Shown: piece after piece, positions 21,101 to 33,800 of the stretch
How the letters are laid out: each line of letters starts with the position of its first letter
How positions within the stretch are numbered: position 1 is the stretch's first letter
Source of the DNA: Cladopsammia gracilis
Taxonomy: Eukaryota; Cnidaria; Anthozoa; Scleractinia; Dendrophylliidae
NCBI GenBank assembly: GCA_022457155.1
Contig: JAJGOT010000309.1
Coordinates: 124,001-188,000 of the forward strand
Direction: 5' to 3'
DNA: 64,000 nucleotides
Translations under genes and position numbers: made by a program
The notes under the pieces: generated by a model
The model's database searches: none
What the model saw: only the letters and a program-made list of their open reading frames with translations
What the model was told of the DNA's origin: nothing

Positions 21101-23876
21101 TGAAAAGTAGGGTTGTACGACGACTCGTCTAGTGATCTGTCGGCTTCCTATAGGTTGTTGTCTGAATTTTGTAGTTATTACGTCTTACTAAGGTAGTTAG
21201 AAAAGGGAATTTTACCATTCTCTTTGTCCAACCTAACTGAAACTGTAGTTCAGTTTTAGTTCTTTAAGGCGGTTCACAAAAGGCGTAAAAAAAAGACTTC
21301 GTGGACAGCGGTAAATTTCATTTAGACTCATAGTCGTTGCATTTAATTCTCGCATAATTCATCAGAATTAAATTCGGCGATTGCAAGACAATAGGTTACT
21401 GATTGGCAATTTTACAAACAGAGAGCTTAGTAACAGACCTTCAGCTTGCGCATGGTCAGTTTTCCTTTGTTTCCATAGGGATATACCACGGCGAAGTATC
21501 GTTCAATGGCGATGGTAATCAGAATAAATACTGAAGCATACGCTCCAACCCACGCTACGTTTTCTCCTGTAAGCAGTGTACATAATACTCTTCCAGTCAC
21601 CCCCTCTGGGTGGCTAACATTGTGACTCAAGACAATCGGTGGTATCGAAAATGTTGAATACATGATGTCCGTTACTGCCAGGTTCACAAGTAGATAATTT
21701 ATGGGAATTCTACGGATAAATTAAACGGAAACGTATTATTTATGAAAAATTCGATTCATTTTATAACGTACTAGCATTATCTTTGTATTTGATTATTTCT
21801 CCTAATCACCACACGTTTTCGCGACAAATAAAGAATGGTGTCTGTAATTTGGAGACGACTCAAAAGCAATGAAGAGCCTCGAACTACAATAGAACGTAAT
21901 GCACACTTGAACATTTTTACTACATTTCTACAAAAGTCATCGTTGTGATTAATTTTTTTCTTCAGTTTTCACAATGAAAGTTGCTTGTAAGAAATTATTA
22001 CTACATGAGCGGGAGTGTTGTATCGGCCTTTACAATCACGAGGCGCAGCCGAGTGAATGTATAGTGCCGATACAACAGTAAACAACAACTTGTGAAATTC
22101 ACATTCACATGTAAATTAGAAACAACTCACTAGTGAGTTGTATCTGGATTACAGGGTAACCATGTAATTGGAATGGCTCATTTCTATTTGTTAGTACCCT
22201 TATGAATTATTAATGAATTTTACAAGTTTATTTGCTTGTAAAGAAAAATGAAAAGCATTATTGCTCTGTTCTCCGTTTTTCAGTATCAACTTGAAATGAA
22301 ATAAGTTTTATCCCACTCCATTCTGATACGTATTACTTTAATCCTTCCCTGCTGCCTCCATTGCTATTTCATCGCAAGGTTACACCCCAGTTCAGTGATA
22401 CCCTGTTTAAACAGTCATTGTCAAGGGAAACAACACGATAGGATCGAGAAACCAGGGCTCGTACTACCGAACGTCAGCCTTTGTCGTCAGATTGTTTGCA
22501 AATTTGTTTTTCCCTGCATTTTTTCGCGGTTTGCTGCTCAGGACAGGGATACTAATTAAGGGATACTCAGAAGACGCTATAGTGGAAAAAGAAGAGCTTT
22601 CAGGGATAAAATCTTGCTTCGAGGAACTCCATACGTTTTTAGCAATGTGCGGCAATAGTTCTTGTTCGGATTTCAGAACCGAAGATCCAGAGTTTTAAAG
22701 AATTTCCAAGCAACCGAGTGACTTAAATGTAAAAGTAATTACATTTTTCGATGGCAATTTATGTTGATATCAATTTGTGATTGACTTTTTCTTTGTGTTC
22801 CCGTTAATTTAGGAGAAAATGTTTACAAAACGTGCTCAAATTCAGTCTTGTTGATATTTTGAATTTCATCGAGGACAGCTCGGCCTCGATGCGCTATAAA
22901 GGTACGCGTTTTGCTTTTAATCATAAACTAATAGATATTTGAATATTAATCATAAACTAATAGATATTTGAATAAAATTTTTTAAAAGAAGAGTTTGTTG
23001 TCCTTTTTTATGTGTTTGTTCATTCATTACATAAGTGAAAAGCGATTTTATGTAAACAAAACGAGACTTAGGTTTTGCAGTTCTAACTTCGTTCACTCGC
23101 GTCGCCTTATGCAACGCTGTTTGAGTATTTTTTTTGCAACTTTGATTTCCAAATCAGTTTCTCGGGCAATTTTTGATACGGAACAGGTGTATTTCATTCG
23201 GAAATTAGTCATACCAGTTATTCTAGACCGAGAAAAAGTTGTTTTGTGAACTTTTGTACCTCATATCTCTACAGTCATGAATAGGTACAGGTACTAAGAA
23301 ACCACTTTATATAAGTCATACCTGACATATCTCTACAGTCATGAACAGGTACAGATACATTAGAAACTCACTCTACTTTATATATCTCATATCTCTACAG
23401 TCATGAATAGGTACAGCTACTCAGAAAAACTAACACTACTTTATGTACCTCATATCTCTACAGTCATGAATAGGTACAGCTACTTAGAAACACTAACACT
23501 TCTTTATATACCTCATATCTCAACAGAAATGAATAGGTACAGCTACTTAGAAACACTAACACTACTTTATGTACCTCATATCTCTACAGTCGTGAATAGG
23601 TACAGGTACTTAGAAACACTAACACTACTTTATATACCTCATATCTCAACAGAAATGAATAGGTACAGCTACTTAGAAACACTAACACTACTTTATGTAC
23701 CTCATATCTCTACAGTCGTGAATAGGTACAGCTGCTTAGAAACATTAACACTACTTTCTGTACCTCATATCTCGATTTTTCATCACGACAGCACAAACAA
23801 AACAGTTTCCCATAATGCACGCTATGATGAATATTGACGTCACTGTTGTTATGGCAATATCAGCTGACGTAGACAT
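18111..23876 (-). CDS. Class A GPCR, neuropeptide-receptor-like, copy A (4 exons)
   Basis: Exons on the minus strand: 23764-23876, 21439-21709, 20310-20555 and 18111-18443, joined in phases 2, 0 and 0 to 320 residues. All borders are GT/AG. The start ATG at 23876 is supported by an in-frame TGA just upstream, after an acceptor-like TTTCCATTTAG, so a 5' UTR exon is likely. TM1 has GN (C-I-M-G-N-C) and TM2 has NLAVTD. ECL1 has an N-x-S sequon and RVLC. TM3 ends AIERYFAV. TM4 is IIPVSWIVG, ECL2 has RNSC, TM5 ends YSRVIYTLWFKR, and TM7 is VNPYAY. The tail has one Cys before N-S-T. TM6 reads FVISWGTD: it keeps the toggle Trp but has Thr in place of the Pro of CWxP. It is a plasma-membrane receptor of unknown ligand. 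Intron 3 carries a 1.16-kb insertion. A shares LLTGEN with B. Confidence 0.82.
18733..19262 (+). mobile_element. Penelope-like remnant with ~95-bp inverted ends, in intron 3 of copy A
   Basis: The arms at 18735-18833 and 19163-19262 are inverted near-identical repeats (ACCGCGGT..., AAACATATTGAACTTA, GACGTTTCGTATGCTACTAC). Between them the plus strand reads HNIKWDYFDVLVSGKTDFHC followed by KIKETLFIQELKPAFN, with a stop at about 19006. This matches the last part of the GIY-YIG endonuclease of Penelope-like elements. Each arm holds GTATG-loop-CATAC-GAAAC-GTC, a hammerhead-like layout. Penelope elements can carry inverted terminal repeats, which fits. It lies antisense to the receptor. Confidence 0.65.
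19263..19728. mobile_element. Remnant of another repeat in intron 3 of copy A
   Basis: GGGTCCGTGACGTCATC.AAAATGG near 19335 recurs inverted at 50280-50370. The block ATATCTCGTTACTATAGCAAC...AAAAATATCGGAGAATAACCTTAA recurs at 60090-60220. Sequence homologous to the other introns resumes at about 19728. Confidence 0.55.
23256..23775. repeat. 63-bp minisatellite in intron 1 of copy A, abutting exon 1
   Basis: About eight units, beginning (plus strand) TACCTCATATCTCTACAGTC, then ATGAATAGGTACAGSTACTTAG. On the gene strand each unit contains ATATGAG|GTAC, the same bases as the exon-1 end and donor at 23764/23763. Because 63 is a multiple of 3, the plus strand stays open as a 21-residue repeat, which I take as an artefact. 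Confidence 0.9.
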
Positions 23877-24015
23877 AACTGAAACGTATCAGTGATATTC
23901 TCGTTATCTAAATGGAAAAGAAACAATTTAAAGAATAAATGTCATGAAATTGTGCGGGTCAGTAATTTTTTTATTATTTATTTCGATTTTTTTATATAAT
24001 GGAAACAATTAGCGC

Positions 24016-24345
24016 CCCCTTCCGAAACTTCAAGAATATTAAAGCTATGGCTATGAAACTTGGAGGTTTTATAGTGCATCCAAAACTGTCTAAGATAAAG
24101 TAGGTCACATGACGTCATATGACGTGGGAATTGCTTAATCATTCGGAATGGCCTCCATCTTGGATCCGCCATCTTGGAGCCGCCATCTTGGATCCGCCAT
24201 CTCAAAATTAATCAAAATCACAAGAAATATGTTAATACGATGTTAATTTGCAAATTTTACTGCAAGAAAGTTAAACATTCTCCGGTTAAACATTAATTTA
24301 TGCCGAAAATACGAAAATGTGTCCCAAAGATTCAAAATTTGAAGA
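24016..24345. mobile_element. Insertion upstream of copy A with CCATCTTGGATCCG repeats
   Basis: Sequence collinear with the other genes' upstream regions ends at about 24015. CGCCATCTTGGATCCGCCAT motifs at 24150-24200 recur at about 44588-44615 inside the piggyBac-like element of copy C, suggesting a related or shared repeat. Only a fragment is recognisable. Confidence 0.45.
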
Positions 24346-27300
24346 TTACACCGTTAGCCCTTTTACAGAACAGTTGAAGGAATCGTGGGTTGGTTGAAGT
24401 TTATTATCGACTGAAAAGAGCTAACTGCGGAAAAAGATTAGAACATCTGCCATTCAGGCTCAATAATATGTCATTGACGTTATTGTATACAATGTTTCAA
24501 GCTAACGCAGAAACCTTTCTCCAGACTAAAGAAAACACCCACTTAGGCAAGGGGCAATTACTTTTGACAATAGCTTCAGGGCGTTTTGCCTCGACGGAGA
24601 CTTGTAACTAGTCTTCGAGTTCACTTCTTCGCACGCGCGTGTTTGAGCCATTTCGTAATTTCGCTCGGACGTGCTGTATGATTTCCCTTTCTCATTTGAT
24701 ATAATATGATAATAAAACACTAGAAAGAAGACAGCACATGGGTGTGCAGAGCTGTTAAGCTTAAAAAAGAGTCAAATCAAACACGTGAAGTTGAAATGAA
24801 CTTAGAACAAATAAAAATATAAAGAGAAATAGTCACGAATTAGCATACAATATCATAGCATAAGTGCTGAATTGCATCCATGCTCTGCTAACGTTAAATA
24901 ATGATCATCTATCAATCTTCAGAGTCGTCCCCACTCCTCATTTCAAATGTTGAGATCTCAGTTAACAATGTCGCATTAAAAATGTCCAGTTATAACCAAC
25001 ATTGTAAAAAGGGGAGGGAAGAGAAAGAATTGAATGGTAAAAACTGCCAATCTTTCCAACTCTTTTATGTCGCTTTTAATAAATAACCTTGCCACGTCAC
25101 ACTAAAGTTATTATCATAAATAAATTACTAGTTCTTTTGAAAAATAATCCGCTCAATCGCACATTTAAATACAACAGGTGTTGCTTGCGTGTTATTGCTG
25201 CGCCTCTGTTTGTTGGCGAGATTATAATTCAGTATTATTACATACTTGAACTGTTGTGTGTTTGTAAACTTGGACTTTTAATTTTTTTTCTCGAATATTT
25301 GACGATATTCTGATCTTTTACACATAATTATACGGTGTTCTCTCATATTAAAAGTTTTAATTATTTTTTCTTTGTTTCAAAGTGGCGGCTGACTTATGAT
25401 AAGATAGTTCTTCCTGTGTATTTTTTCAATATTTTTAAGTTAAACTTTAAATTCCTTTTTCACTGGATAAACTTCAGCCTTTTAATGTTCTACTGAGGCG
25501 ACAATGAAGCATTTTCTCCGAATCTTGTATTAAAATAAACCAATCTGACATAAAGTCCAAATTGGCAAGATAGTCAAGACGCCCGCAATATTCAGGGAAA
25601 TAATAATTAAAATAATTATTATATATATATAAAATTATAATAATAATAGATAGAACCAGGGGTCAATTTAATAAAACTTTTACAAGTGTAGCTGTTGTTT
25701 TCAACCTTTGAAACAATGACAACTCTTGTAAATTACACTTGTAAAAGTTTTATTAAATTGACCCTAGAATAGCTCACAAAGGCATTAGTTCATCATAAGG
25801 CTCCAACTTTTACCCCATGTGCTAAAAATCGAACACATCCATTCTTAAGTTACTGTTCAACGCCAACACGCAGTTACTAGTTAATCTCGTCTTTTATCCT
25901 CGCTTTGAAAGCTGGAAAGATTACATCGTCGAGTCACTCAGCTCAAGCCTACTTGCGCGCACAAAATTCCCTTGGTGTAGAAGAAGATGAGCTGATATGC
26001 CTCTGTTTTTGTCCCACTTTTTCATTTCCTTTGTTGATTTTGCAACGTATTTATAAACCCATCGCGCAAACATCCTTCGTTTTTCTGTCACAAATGAATA
26101 TTGCTATCACAGCTGGTTACCTTTCATTTGCCAGTTCTATAATAAAATAAGTTTTCTATTCAATTTTGTTTTACAGGTTGTGACACTCCAACTTGAATGA
26201 CCAAGGTCATGGTTGTCGATTTCAATGTTTTTGTTCATCACAGCTCCCTGATCAAGCTGAATAAATTAATCGTCCAATTTTATGCCTAACACAAACAAAA
26301 CATTTTTGTTTTTAAACGTCATTAAAGGAAAAAATACGAAATCTAAGAATTTAGAAAGTTTTTGCTAAAACTCTATTTTCATAATTTAATTTGTATAATA
26401 TTATTCATGAATTTATTCCTGAAGCAACCAAAGGTCGGCGCTTTACTACTAAAAATGCCTGTATTTCGCATGTTTTCGGAAACTGAAGTTCATGAACCTC
26501 CATTTCAAAATATATCAAAATTAACATGCGTTTCACACCTTTGAAGGAACACTTAACCTTGAAACAACAATAATTTATTGTTGCGTTTCGTGTTTTTTGA
26601 ACAGCGATCTCGTGAATTTGTGCAATTTTCAATTCTGGCCACGCCGCTTTGACTGTTTTTGACTGTTGTGAGCTCTAAAAAAAATATGTTTTAACCCATT
26701 TCCAAAAAGTAACTAAGTTATAGAGGCAACAAAAAACCTATTATTTTATTTAACTTTTTAAAACAGTGTTTAAATTACCGAGCGTAGAAATTCCCGGCGC
26801 GACCACGCGAAATAAGTTTGCCATTTTTCACTAACCACTCGCCTGCCTCATGGAAACGCTCGATATTTTGTTCTGTCTAAGCCCAGGAAGCGTTCTCCTT
26901 TGTCGAACGCAATGAACACAATAAAGCTAAACAGCTTGAATGCAACTTCCATCTTAGCAATCCTGCACTTTTTTTCCCAAAATACTTGTTCTGTTTTGTT
27001 CTGTTAGAGTCGGCGATGGTGTATGAAGAGCGAGAGTTTGAACTCTCGTTAATTCTTGTGCCCGTTTGGCCTGGGATCTACAATTACAAGAATTATTTTA
27101 AAATTATTCTAGCTATTACAAGGTCGGTTAAGCTTAGTAGTAGGTACCTGAAAGATATACGGTGATAATTTGTCCGTGAGGTTTCTCCAAATCTAAAAAG
27201 GATAATTAACTAGCACAAGAGGTAATTATGGATGCAAGGACAGAAGCTGTTATTGTCACCTCGTATGTGGCATACACCTGATTGAATAAACGTCTTATAA

Positions 27301-28257
27301 ACCATGAGTAATACGACCGAAGGGTTTTCTGGGAAGTAGAAAAAACTTCTTGTTTTCTCAGATAAAATCACAAAATGCAGTATGCACACAGTATGCACGA
27401 AATCATTCTCTGACTCTTTAAGGAAAGAATAAATTATAATGATTATAACACAGTATGCACAAAATCAACCTCTGAATCCTTTAGAAAGGAATAGATTAAA
27501 TACTTATAAATGAAATGTTAACAGGCTTTACATGTCCTGCTTCCAGAATTCCATCGAGTCATATCGCTTTTGGTGCATGTTTTTTACCAACGTTTCTTCA
27601 ATTACGTATATACCTTATCGGCAGAAACGTTGTAATAGAAAACACAAAATGCCAAATAGGAGTTTATTATCTTAATGATATTCGGTTTTTTTTTTCGCAT
27701 AATATGACTTTTCAACAGATATTTCTTCCAAACAAATTTCTATCAGATAAATTAATTCCTATTTTTTTTTTTTGTATTTTAATGACGTTTCTCCAATAGG
27801 TGTAAATCCACATATTCCAAATGTTTAATTTGAGGTTAGACATATTCAAGTATTATAAACATGCATTTTTTTAAACCTTTAATGGTGAAACAGAAAAAGG
27901 TTTAATTATCATATAAATATTACTGTATTGTTTTGCTTAACTTTTGTAGTCAACGTTTGATGTTTTATGGTCCACTTATTGGGGAGCTTTAGCAACCACG
28001 ACGGTAACGCCAAGGAAAACGTCATCGAAATTACTTTGTAATTGTTCCAATTTGTTTAATTTGTCTAATGTGACTGAATTGTCAAGGAACTGAATTCGTA
28101 GGGACGGCTTTCAAGTTCAAATAGAGAAGGGAAAATTAACCGTCGTCTGTTCACGTTCTCCACAAAACCTATCATTTAGAGTTCTCTTTGCAGAGAACGA
28201 CAAGGAAATGTACCAAAATGTACAACGCACGTACAGAGGTATTGTTTTCGCTCATTA
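24346..28257. other. Spacer between A and B, no gene
   Basis: It is paralogous to 10390-16020 and 35200-39060. It preserves the empty sites of the LINE (about 26727) and of the 687-bp element (about 27250). Conserved blocks such as GTCACAAATGAATATTGCTATCAC (about 26089) also occur at 12545 and 35370. No open frame has a recognisable domain. Confidence 0.55.
25657..25766. mobile_element. Short MITE with ~31-bp TIR
   Basis: AGGGGTCAATTTAATAAAAC at the left is mirrored by GTTTTATTAAATTGACCCT at the right, and the pairing continues through CTTTTACAAGTGTA. TAGAA lies outside both ends as a possible target duplication. Confidence 0.8.
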
Positions 28258-29180
28258 AGGCCCCGTCCACACTAGTGCGTTTCTGAGAACCTCCGTTTTT
28301 GATTCCCAGAAAACGGATAAAAAGATTTGCGTCCACACTAGGAGATGAAAAACGATGATCTAAAGATGCGTTTTCATCGCCAGGCTCTGCTCGGACGTGT
28401 TTCTGCTGTTTGCAGCTGCCGATATTACTTTATCTGTATAAAGTAATATGTGTAAGTAAATAATATGACGTAATTTAGCTTTAATTTGTAAGTAGTTGTA
28501 ATTGTGTGTACTTTTCGTGGCTCTCTTACGGTTTGGTAATCAAATAGGCCAATTTCGAGGCTTAGCGAAACAAAACAAAAGAAATTGCTTATTCAGCCCT
28601 CTCTCTCTAGCTCTCTTATTACCCTAATCATATCGAAATGATCATATTCAGGGCTAAACAACTGAAAAATCATGCAATGTTGTGGCGTTTGTTTTTTGAA
28701 ATGTGTTTGAAGTCGCAAGTGGGTATTGTGAGTCAGTGTAAGTTATCGGAGATGGATTTCTTTGTTAGCAGATTTTTGCATATAATTGCCCATATAATGA
28801 TTTTAAGGGAGAACTCATGCAAGCAGTGGAAAACAAGGGGTGACCCTATTCCGCGGAATGACGGAATGACAGAATGGAATGGCAGAATGGCATGGCGGAA
28901 TGGCGGAATGGCGGAATGGCGGAATATTATAAAACACGGAATGGCGGAATAATTCTAAAACATGGAATGGCGGAATATTCTAAAACACAGGATGGCTGAA
29001 TATTCTAAAACACGATTATCGATACGATCAGGGCGCGAAAAATTATCCTTTTTCGTGCCCTGATAAGATGCCCTGATAAGATCTTTCATCCTCCTGGTGC
29101 CTTAATATCGCAGGCTCACTTTCCCACATTCAGAGAAGTACGGCAGCATGGAGGAAGACGACGGTAAGTGTTGCAATTGC
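28258..29180. mobile_element. MITE end and GGAATGGC minisatellite inserted in spacer
   Basis: GGCCCCGTCCACACTAGTGC at 28258 is a typical inverted-repeat end of a widespread invertebrate MITE type. A matching right end was not found. The spacer resumes at about 28640-28835. From 28840 to 29015, GGAATGGC units alternate with TATTCTAAAACA. At 29148-29165 an ATGGAGGAAGACGACG|GTAAGT looks like a tiny first exon, but nothing follows it. Confidence 0.5.
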
Positions 29181-29286
29181 TTTGGAACTTTACAGCCATG
29201 CTCCGTCACGCGTGACCAGTATTTTTGAAAATTTGAATGGAGTTTTCAAGTTTACGCGTCGGTTTTGTAAATCCATTGGTCGTTTT

Positions 29287-29440
29287 TATACTAGAGACGC
29301 ATTATCCGTCCAAACGAATAATGCGTCTGTCATGTTATGCGTCTAGTATAAAGACGGGACGAACAACTTGAGACGCATTATCTGTCTGGACGAACTTGGG
29401 CAAACATTTGTAGTTCGTCTGGTTATGCGTCTCTAGTATA
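29287..29440. mobile_element. 154-bp MITE, TIR TATACTAGAGACGCAT
   Basis: Perfect 16-bp inverted ends. Internal GACGCATTAT and GACGAAC motifs repeat. Confidence 0.8.
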
Positions 29441-30120
29441 ATTATAATTATAATTGCGGTCATTTTGTTGTTTTTGTGAAAAGACATTTTGCGGTTAAAT
29501 CACGGGCAATCCAAAGTGACAGGCCCATCTTGCCTGCTCGGGTAAACAATCAGAACACATGATTCACTTCATTCTGTTCTCTTGCGTAGCCAGCCATGTG
29601 ATAAACCCTCTCTCTCGTTTTACTTCAGTTACCTGTAGTGGAACGAAGTATGCATTCTACCGGGTGACTGTTCAAAGGCTGTACAACTACTCTTTGCAAG
29701 CACAAAGTTTAATCTCAACTTACATTTCTCTTCACGTCAGGTCCTTCGGTCTCCTAGCCTTCATAAAGTTACAACTTTCGTCTTCTAGTTTTCATCTCCT
29801 AATCTTTCTTCTAACTTGCTCTTGTTTACAAGTTACAACTTTCGTCTTCTAGTTTTCATCTTCTTAGCTTTCTTCTAACTTGCTCTAGTTTACAGTGCTC
29901 TTTTTATTTGCTTCTTTAGGGTTAATTGTGTGCTCTTGATACATAATTTGTGACTACTTTGATTGATTGTGATATATTGTTCGTTTGATAAGCATATCAT
30001 TACAGCAATTGCTTAATGTTCTTTGCAAAGCGTTTTTCACATGAAAAGAGTTATCAACAATAAATGAACATAATCATACTAAAGTTAGAACTACAAGTTA
30101 CAATTTGGCGAAGTAACATA
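29441..30120. other. Spacer with a ~60-bp tandem repeat, no gene
   Basis: GTTACAACTTTCGTCTTCTAG...CTTGCTCT units occur about twice here (29767-29895), three times at 39925-40110 and twice at 53667-53795. The flanks are paralogous to 39600-40320 and 53330-53800. Confidence 0.6.
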
Positions 30121-30465
30121 TAAACACGAAGTTTCGGTATAAAAGCCTTATTTCCTCCCCCATAAAGGGTGTGAAATGTAAATTAAGGCGTCTTTCAGTC
30201 ACAAAACCTGGTTAACTTGCGTGTCCTTTAAATATAATTTGCTTCAAAAATCTAATTAAACCAAGATTTTACCTAAGCAAAAAAAGAAAGAAATAGAAGT
30301 TCTTCTGATATAACTTTCATAAAGTGTTTCCAAATTGTGTTAGAGATGGTTTTCGTAACGACGCATGTTTTATGTCAGTTGTTAATGCTTCAGTGGCTGG
30401 TTGATTGACGACTGGAGGTGAGAATGGCCAGGCCAGGCTCCTTTTATACCCGAACTTCGTGTTTA
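30121..30465. mobile_element. ~345-bp MITE in spacer AB
   Basis: The TIRs are AAACACGAAGTTTCGGTAT and, inverted, ATACCCGAACTTCGTGTTT. Units A (about 16270) and C (about 40330) show the uninterrupted TAATATTTAAGT target. Confidence 0.75.
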
Positions 30466-30499
30466 AGTTACTATACGTTTTCATAACTAGAAATTACAG

Positions 30500-30840
30500 T
30501 TGATAGTTTGGTTTATAGTGATGCGCTTAAATATGCGCTTTTAATCTAAATTAGTTGATTTAATTTTTTGTTTTTACTGGTTTTTATGTGCCTAATTTTT
30601 AATTAGTTTTTACCTTTTTACAATAGATGTAATTTTAATTAGTTTTTACCTTTTTAACAATAGATGTAAAGCGCTTAGAACTGATAATGAATATGTGCTA
30701 TATAAGTGTTTCTGGTACTTTGTAAATTTTTGGCGTACCACTGAGTCACTTGATTTAATTTGCAACACTTCCTGCATGCCAGCTATCAAAATAAAACTGG
30801 CAACATTACACTGACGAAGGGGGTGTTTGTCTCCAGCGAA
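30500..30840. mobile_element. Retroposon 3' tail and truncated 3' flank of copy B
   Basis: GATGTAAAGCGCTTAGAACT followed by GTGCTATATAAGTG (30663-30712) is the kind of 3' end seen in CR1/L2-type LINEs and the SINEs that use them. Just before it, TTTTAATTAGTTTTTACC is duplicated. Most of the 3' flank found beside A, C and D is missing here; only about 80 bp precede the stop codon of B. Confidence 0.45.
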
Positions 30841-33800
30841 TCACTCTGTGGAAGTTTGTCCTGCTTTGTTGCTCGACTGGGTGCCAATGTTGTTCACCAT
30901 CTCGATGTCTTGTGGTTCTCTCTCCAGTGCAACCCTTGTTGCAAAGGAAGTTGAATTGCAGCATACCATTCTCTTCATTTTCTCTCTGAATCGTTGGTTT
31001 ATCAGAGCGTATGCATAAGGATTGACAGCGAAGTTGAACGTGACTACCACATGGGCAATAGTGATGACATAAGGACCGAATATGATGCCAACTTCATTCT
31101 CTAAAATGTGGACTATTACGTCTATTTCATAAGATATTACAAAAATGGCACTGATGGTCACAACCATCAAGGTAACTCTCTTCCGCATCTTCAACACACC
31201 CTAGGTACATAAAAATGGTAATGTTAGTATTAAGGTTTTCTTGGTAAAATAACGCACTTTAATTACCACGCCGCTCGATTGCGTTATGAGTGATACGATG
31301 ATTTGAGTGTTTTAAGGTGTTTATATGTAACCAATAAATCTAACCTTACGGGCAACCCCCCCTGAATTTCAACTTAATCCAGGCCAAATTAATATTGGTC
31401 AAATGGCCCATCAAAGGCTCATACTAGGCGATCAAATGCCCCTACTTGCAGGAAACAGACTAACTTCTACACCATATTTTCTATTACAATACGTTTTTTT
31501 AGATTTTTCAGGGTAATTAGACAACCACATCACAACAACAACATTAACAACAGTGTTTATTTTACCCCGGACCCTACAATCATTATTTACAATTTTAAAT
31601 AGGAAAAAATAATAGTGGTACTGGCTACCCGGAAAAGTTAAAAATTCCGGTTAACAGGAAAGACATATTACTTAAATCAACAATGGTTTTGACAATACAT
31701 TTCGGTTGGTTTCTTCGTTATTTTTATATATATGATTGGTGGTTTGGTATAAAAAAGAATAGAATGTGGAATGCATCTACTCTGTTGTTTCAAAATAATT
31801 CATGCGTTAATAAAAAAAACCTGAAAATAAAGCCGCATCTCACCGCTCCCGACAGCTAGGGGCGTGCAGCCAAAAGTGAGGATTTTCATACCTGTTGTTG
31901 ATGGGTGAGTATAATATCATCATTACGCTTAAACCACAAGGTATATATGACCCTGGAGTATACCACAACCAGCAGAATACACATAAAGGAACTGAACATA
32001 TAATACACAGTCCAAACAGCCTGCTTCTCAGTGTTAACACAGGAGTTGCGTTTCTTCACGAAATCGATATCCAGGAATCCCGGTAATACGACAATTGGTC
32101 CGACTATCCAAGAAGCAGGAATGATCACCTGGAATTAAAATATGCAATCCCCTTGAAAGGGAGTCAAACATGCTGAAGCTAATAGGATACTGACGCTAAG
32201 ACCTCACTTAGTTGAAAAGCGGGTTGAAAAAGCCTGAATTGAACGCTGACTGATGTAAGAGTTTAAAGTGAGATACGTGTGACTCAGTGCGCATGTGTAT
32301 GTAAGTTAGAGAGAGTAAGAATGTTGAAAGTGCCAAAGTTTGCATAGTTGATTTGAACTAATATGTTTTACACATTTTCATAACCATTTCACAGTTTTCG
32401 GTTGCATTTATTTTTACTAAAACCGTTTAAAAGCTTCTCTGTTTTGGAGGCAGCGTGGCCGAGTGGTTAGGGCGCCGGACTTGAAATCCGAAGGTCCAGG
32501 GTTCAAGTCCCACTCTGACCACTTGATGGAGTTGTTTCACGGTAGACCCGAGTTCAACTCCTTGCCCACTCCTGTAACATAACCAATTGATCTGCCTCTT
32601 GCCAGTTGGGATTTTTAACATGTTATGTACAATTTCAATGCTCCGCCCCACTAGCACTTGTGTTATAAACACTGCCGAGGGTAAATAAGGGTTATTTGTT
32701 CGTTTGTTTTTGTTTTGGCTGCTTTTGTACTGTCCCTGTGTCAATTAATATTTAATAGTCCTTTCTTCTTGAAAAGTAGGGTTGTACGATGACTGGTCTA
32801 GTCATTTCTCGGTTTCCTGTAGATTGATTTCTATATTTCGTAGTCGTTGCGGCTTACTAAAGTAATCTAGGAAAGGAATTTTACCATTCTCTTTGTCAAC
32901 GTAATAAACTGTAGGACCGTTTTAGTTCTTTGAGGCGCTTCACAAAAAACGTCAAAAACGTCCTTGTGGACAGCGGTAAATTCCATTTAGACTTAAATCG
33001 TTGCATTAATTTAAAAAACGACCTCGCATAATTCGCCAAAAATTAAATTCGGCGATTGTTCGACATTAAATTTGGCCAGTTTTACCAATTGAAACTTCAA
33101 AAATATCAAAGAACAGTCTTATTGTATTTGTTGGAAGACAAGGTTACTAACTGGAAATTTTACAAACAAATATACCGGTCATATTAGAGAGCTTAGCTTA
33201 ATACCAAAGTAACAGACCTTCAACTTGCGCATGGTCAGTTTTCCTTTGTTTCCATAGGGATATGCCACGGCGAAGTATCGTTCAATGGCGATGGCAGCCA
33301 GAGTAAAGGCTGAAGCATCCGCTCCAATCCAAGATAAGTTTTCTCCTGTTAGCAGTGTACACAATACTCTCCCAGTCACTCCCTCTGGGTGGCTAACATT
33401 GTGGCTCAACAAAATCGGCGGTATCGTAAAAGTTGAGTACATGATATCCGCTACTGCCAGGTTCACAAGTAGATAATTTATGGGAATTCTGCGAATAGAT
33501 TTAACAGAAACCTATTTAATTTATTACTCGTGCCGGTACGACAACGAGTTAAGATTGCCCTCCGTTTTTCTCCTTGTTTCCCTCCGTGTTTTCGTATCTA
33601 CTTTTGTGCATTGCGTTAGATCTGGGTAGGAAAATACGCACACATGCACTGCGAGAAATTTTGAGTCCACGGTACATGGGATTCGGTGTAATCGGCGTCT
33701 TTTTCCAAGCAAAAGCGAAACAAATTTGGGTTTTATTGTTTGTTGCTGTTTACTCGTGACGGATACGGCAACGAGGTAAAGTTTTCCCTCCGTTTTTCAT

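Noticed and set aside
23403..23837. 144-codon plus-strand ORF of 21-residue repeats
   Set aside because: It is the 63-bp minisatellite read in a frame kept open by its length; it runs antisense to the receptor intron and has no start context or domain.
29148..29165. First exon ATGGAGGAAGACGACG with GTAAGT donor
   Set aside because: Only five codons, inside an insertion, with no recognisable partner exon.
30841..31197. Separate 118-residue intron-less receptor fragment
   Set aside because: It is exon 4 of copy B; an AG acceptor at 31201-31202 and matching exons 1-3 lie upstream.
32449..32525. Functional tRNA-Ser gene
   Set aside because: Short variable arm, no acceptor stem pairing, and a continuing SINE body.
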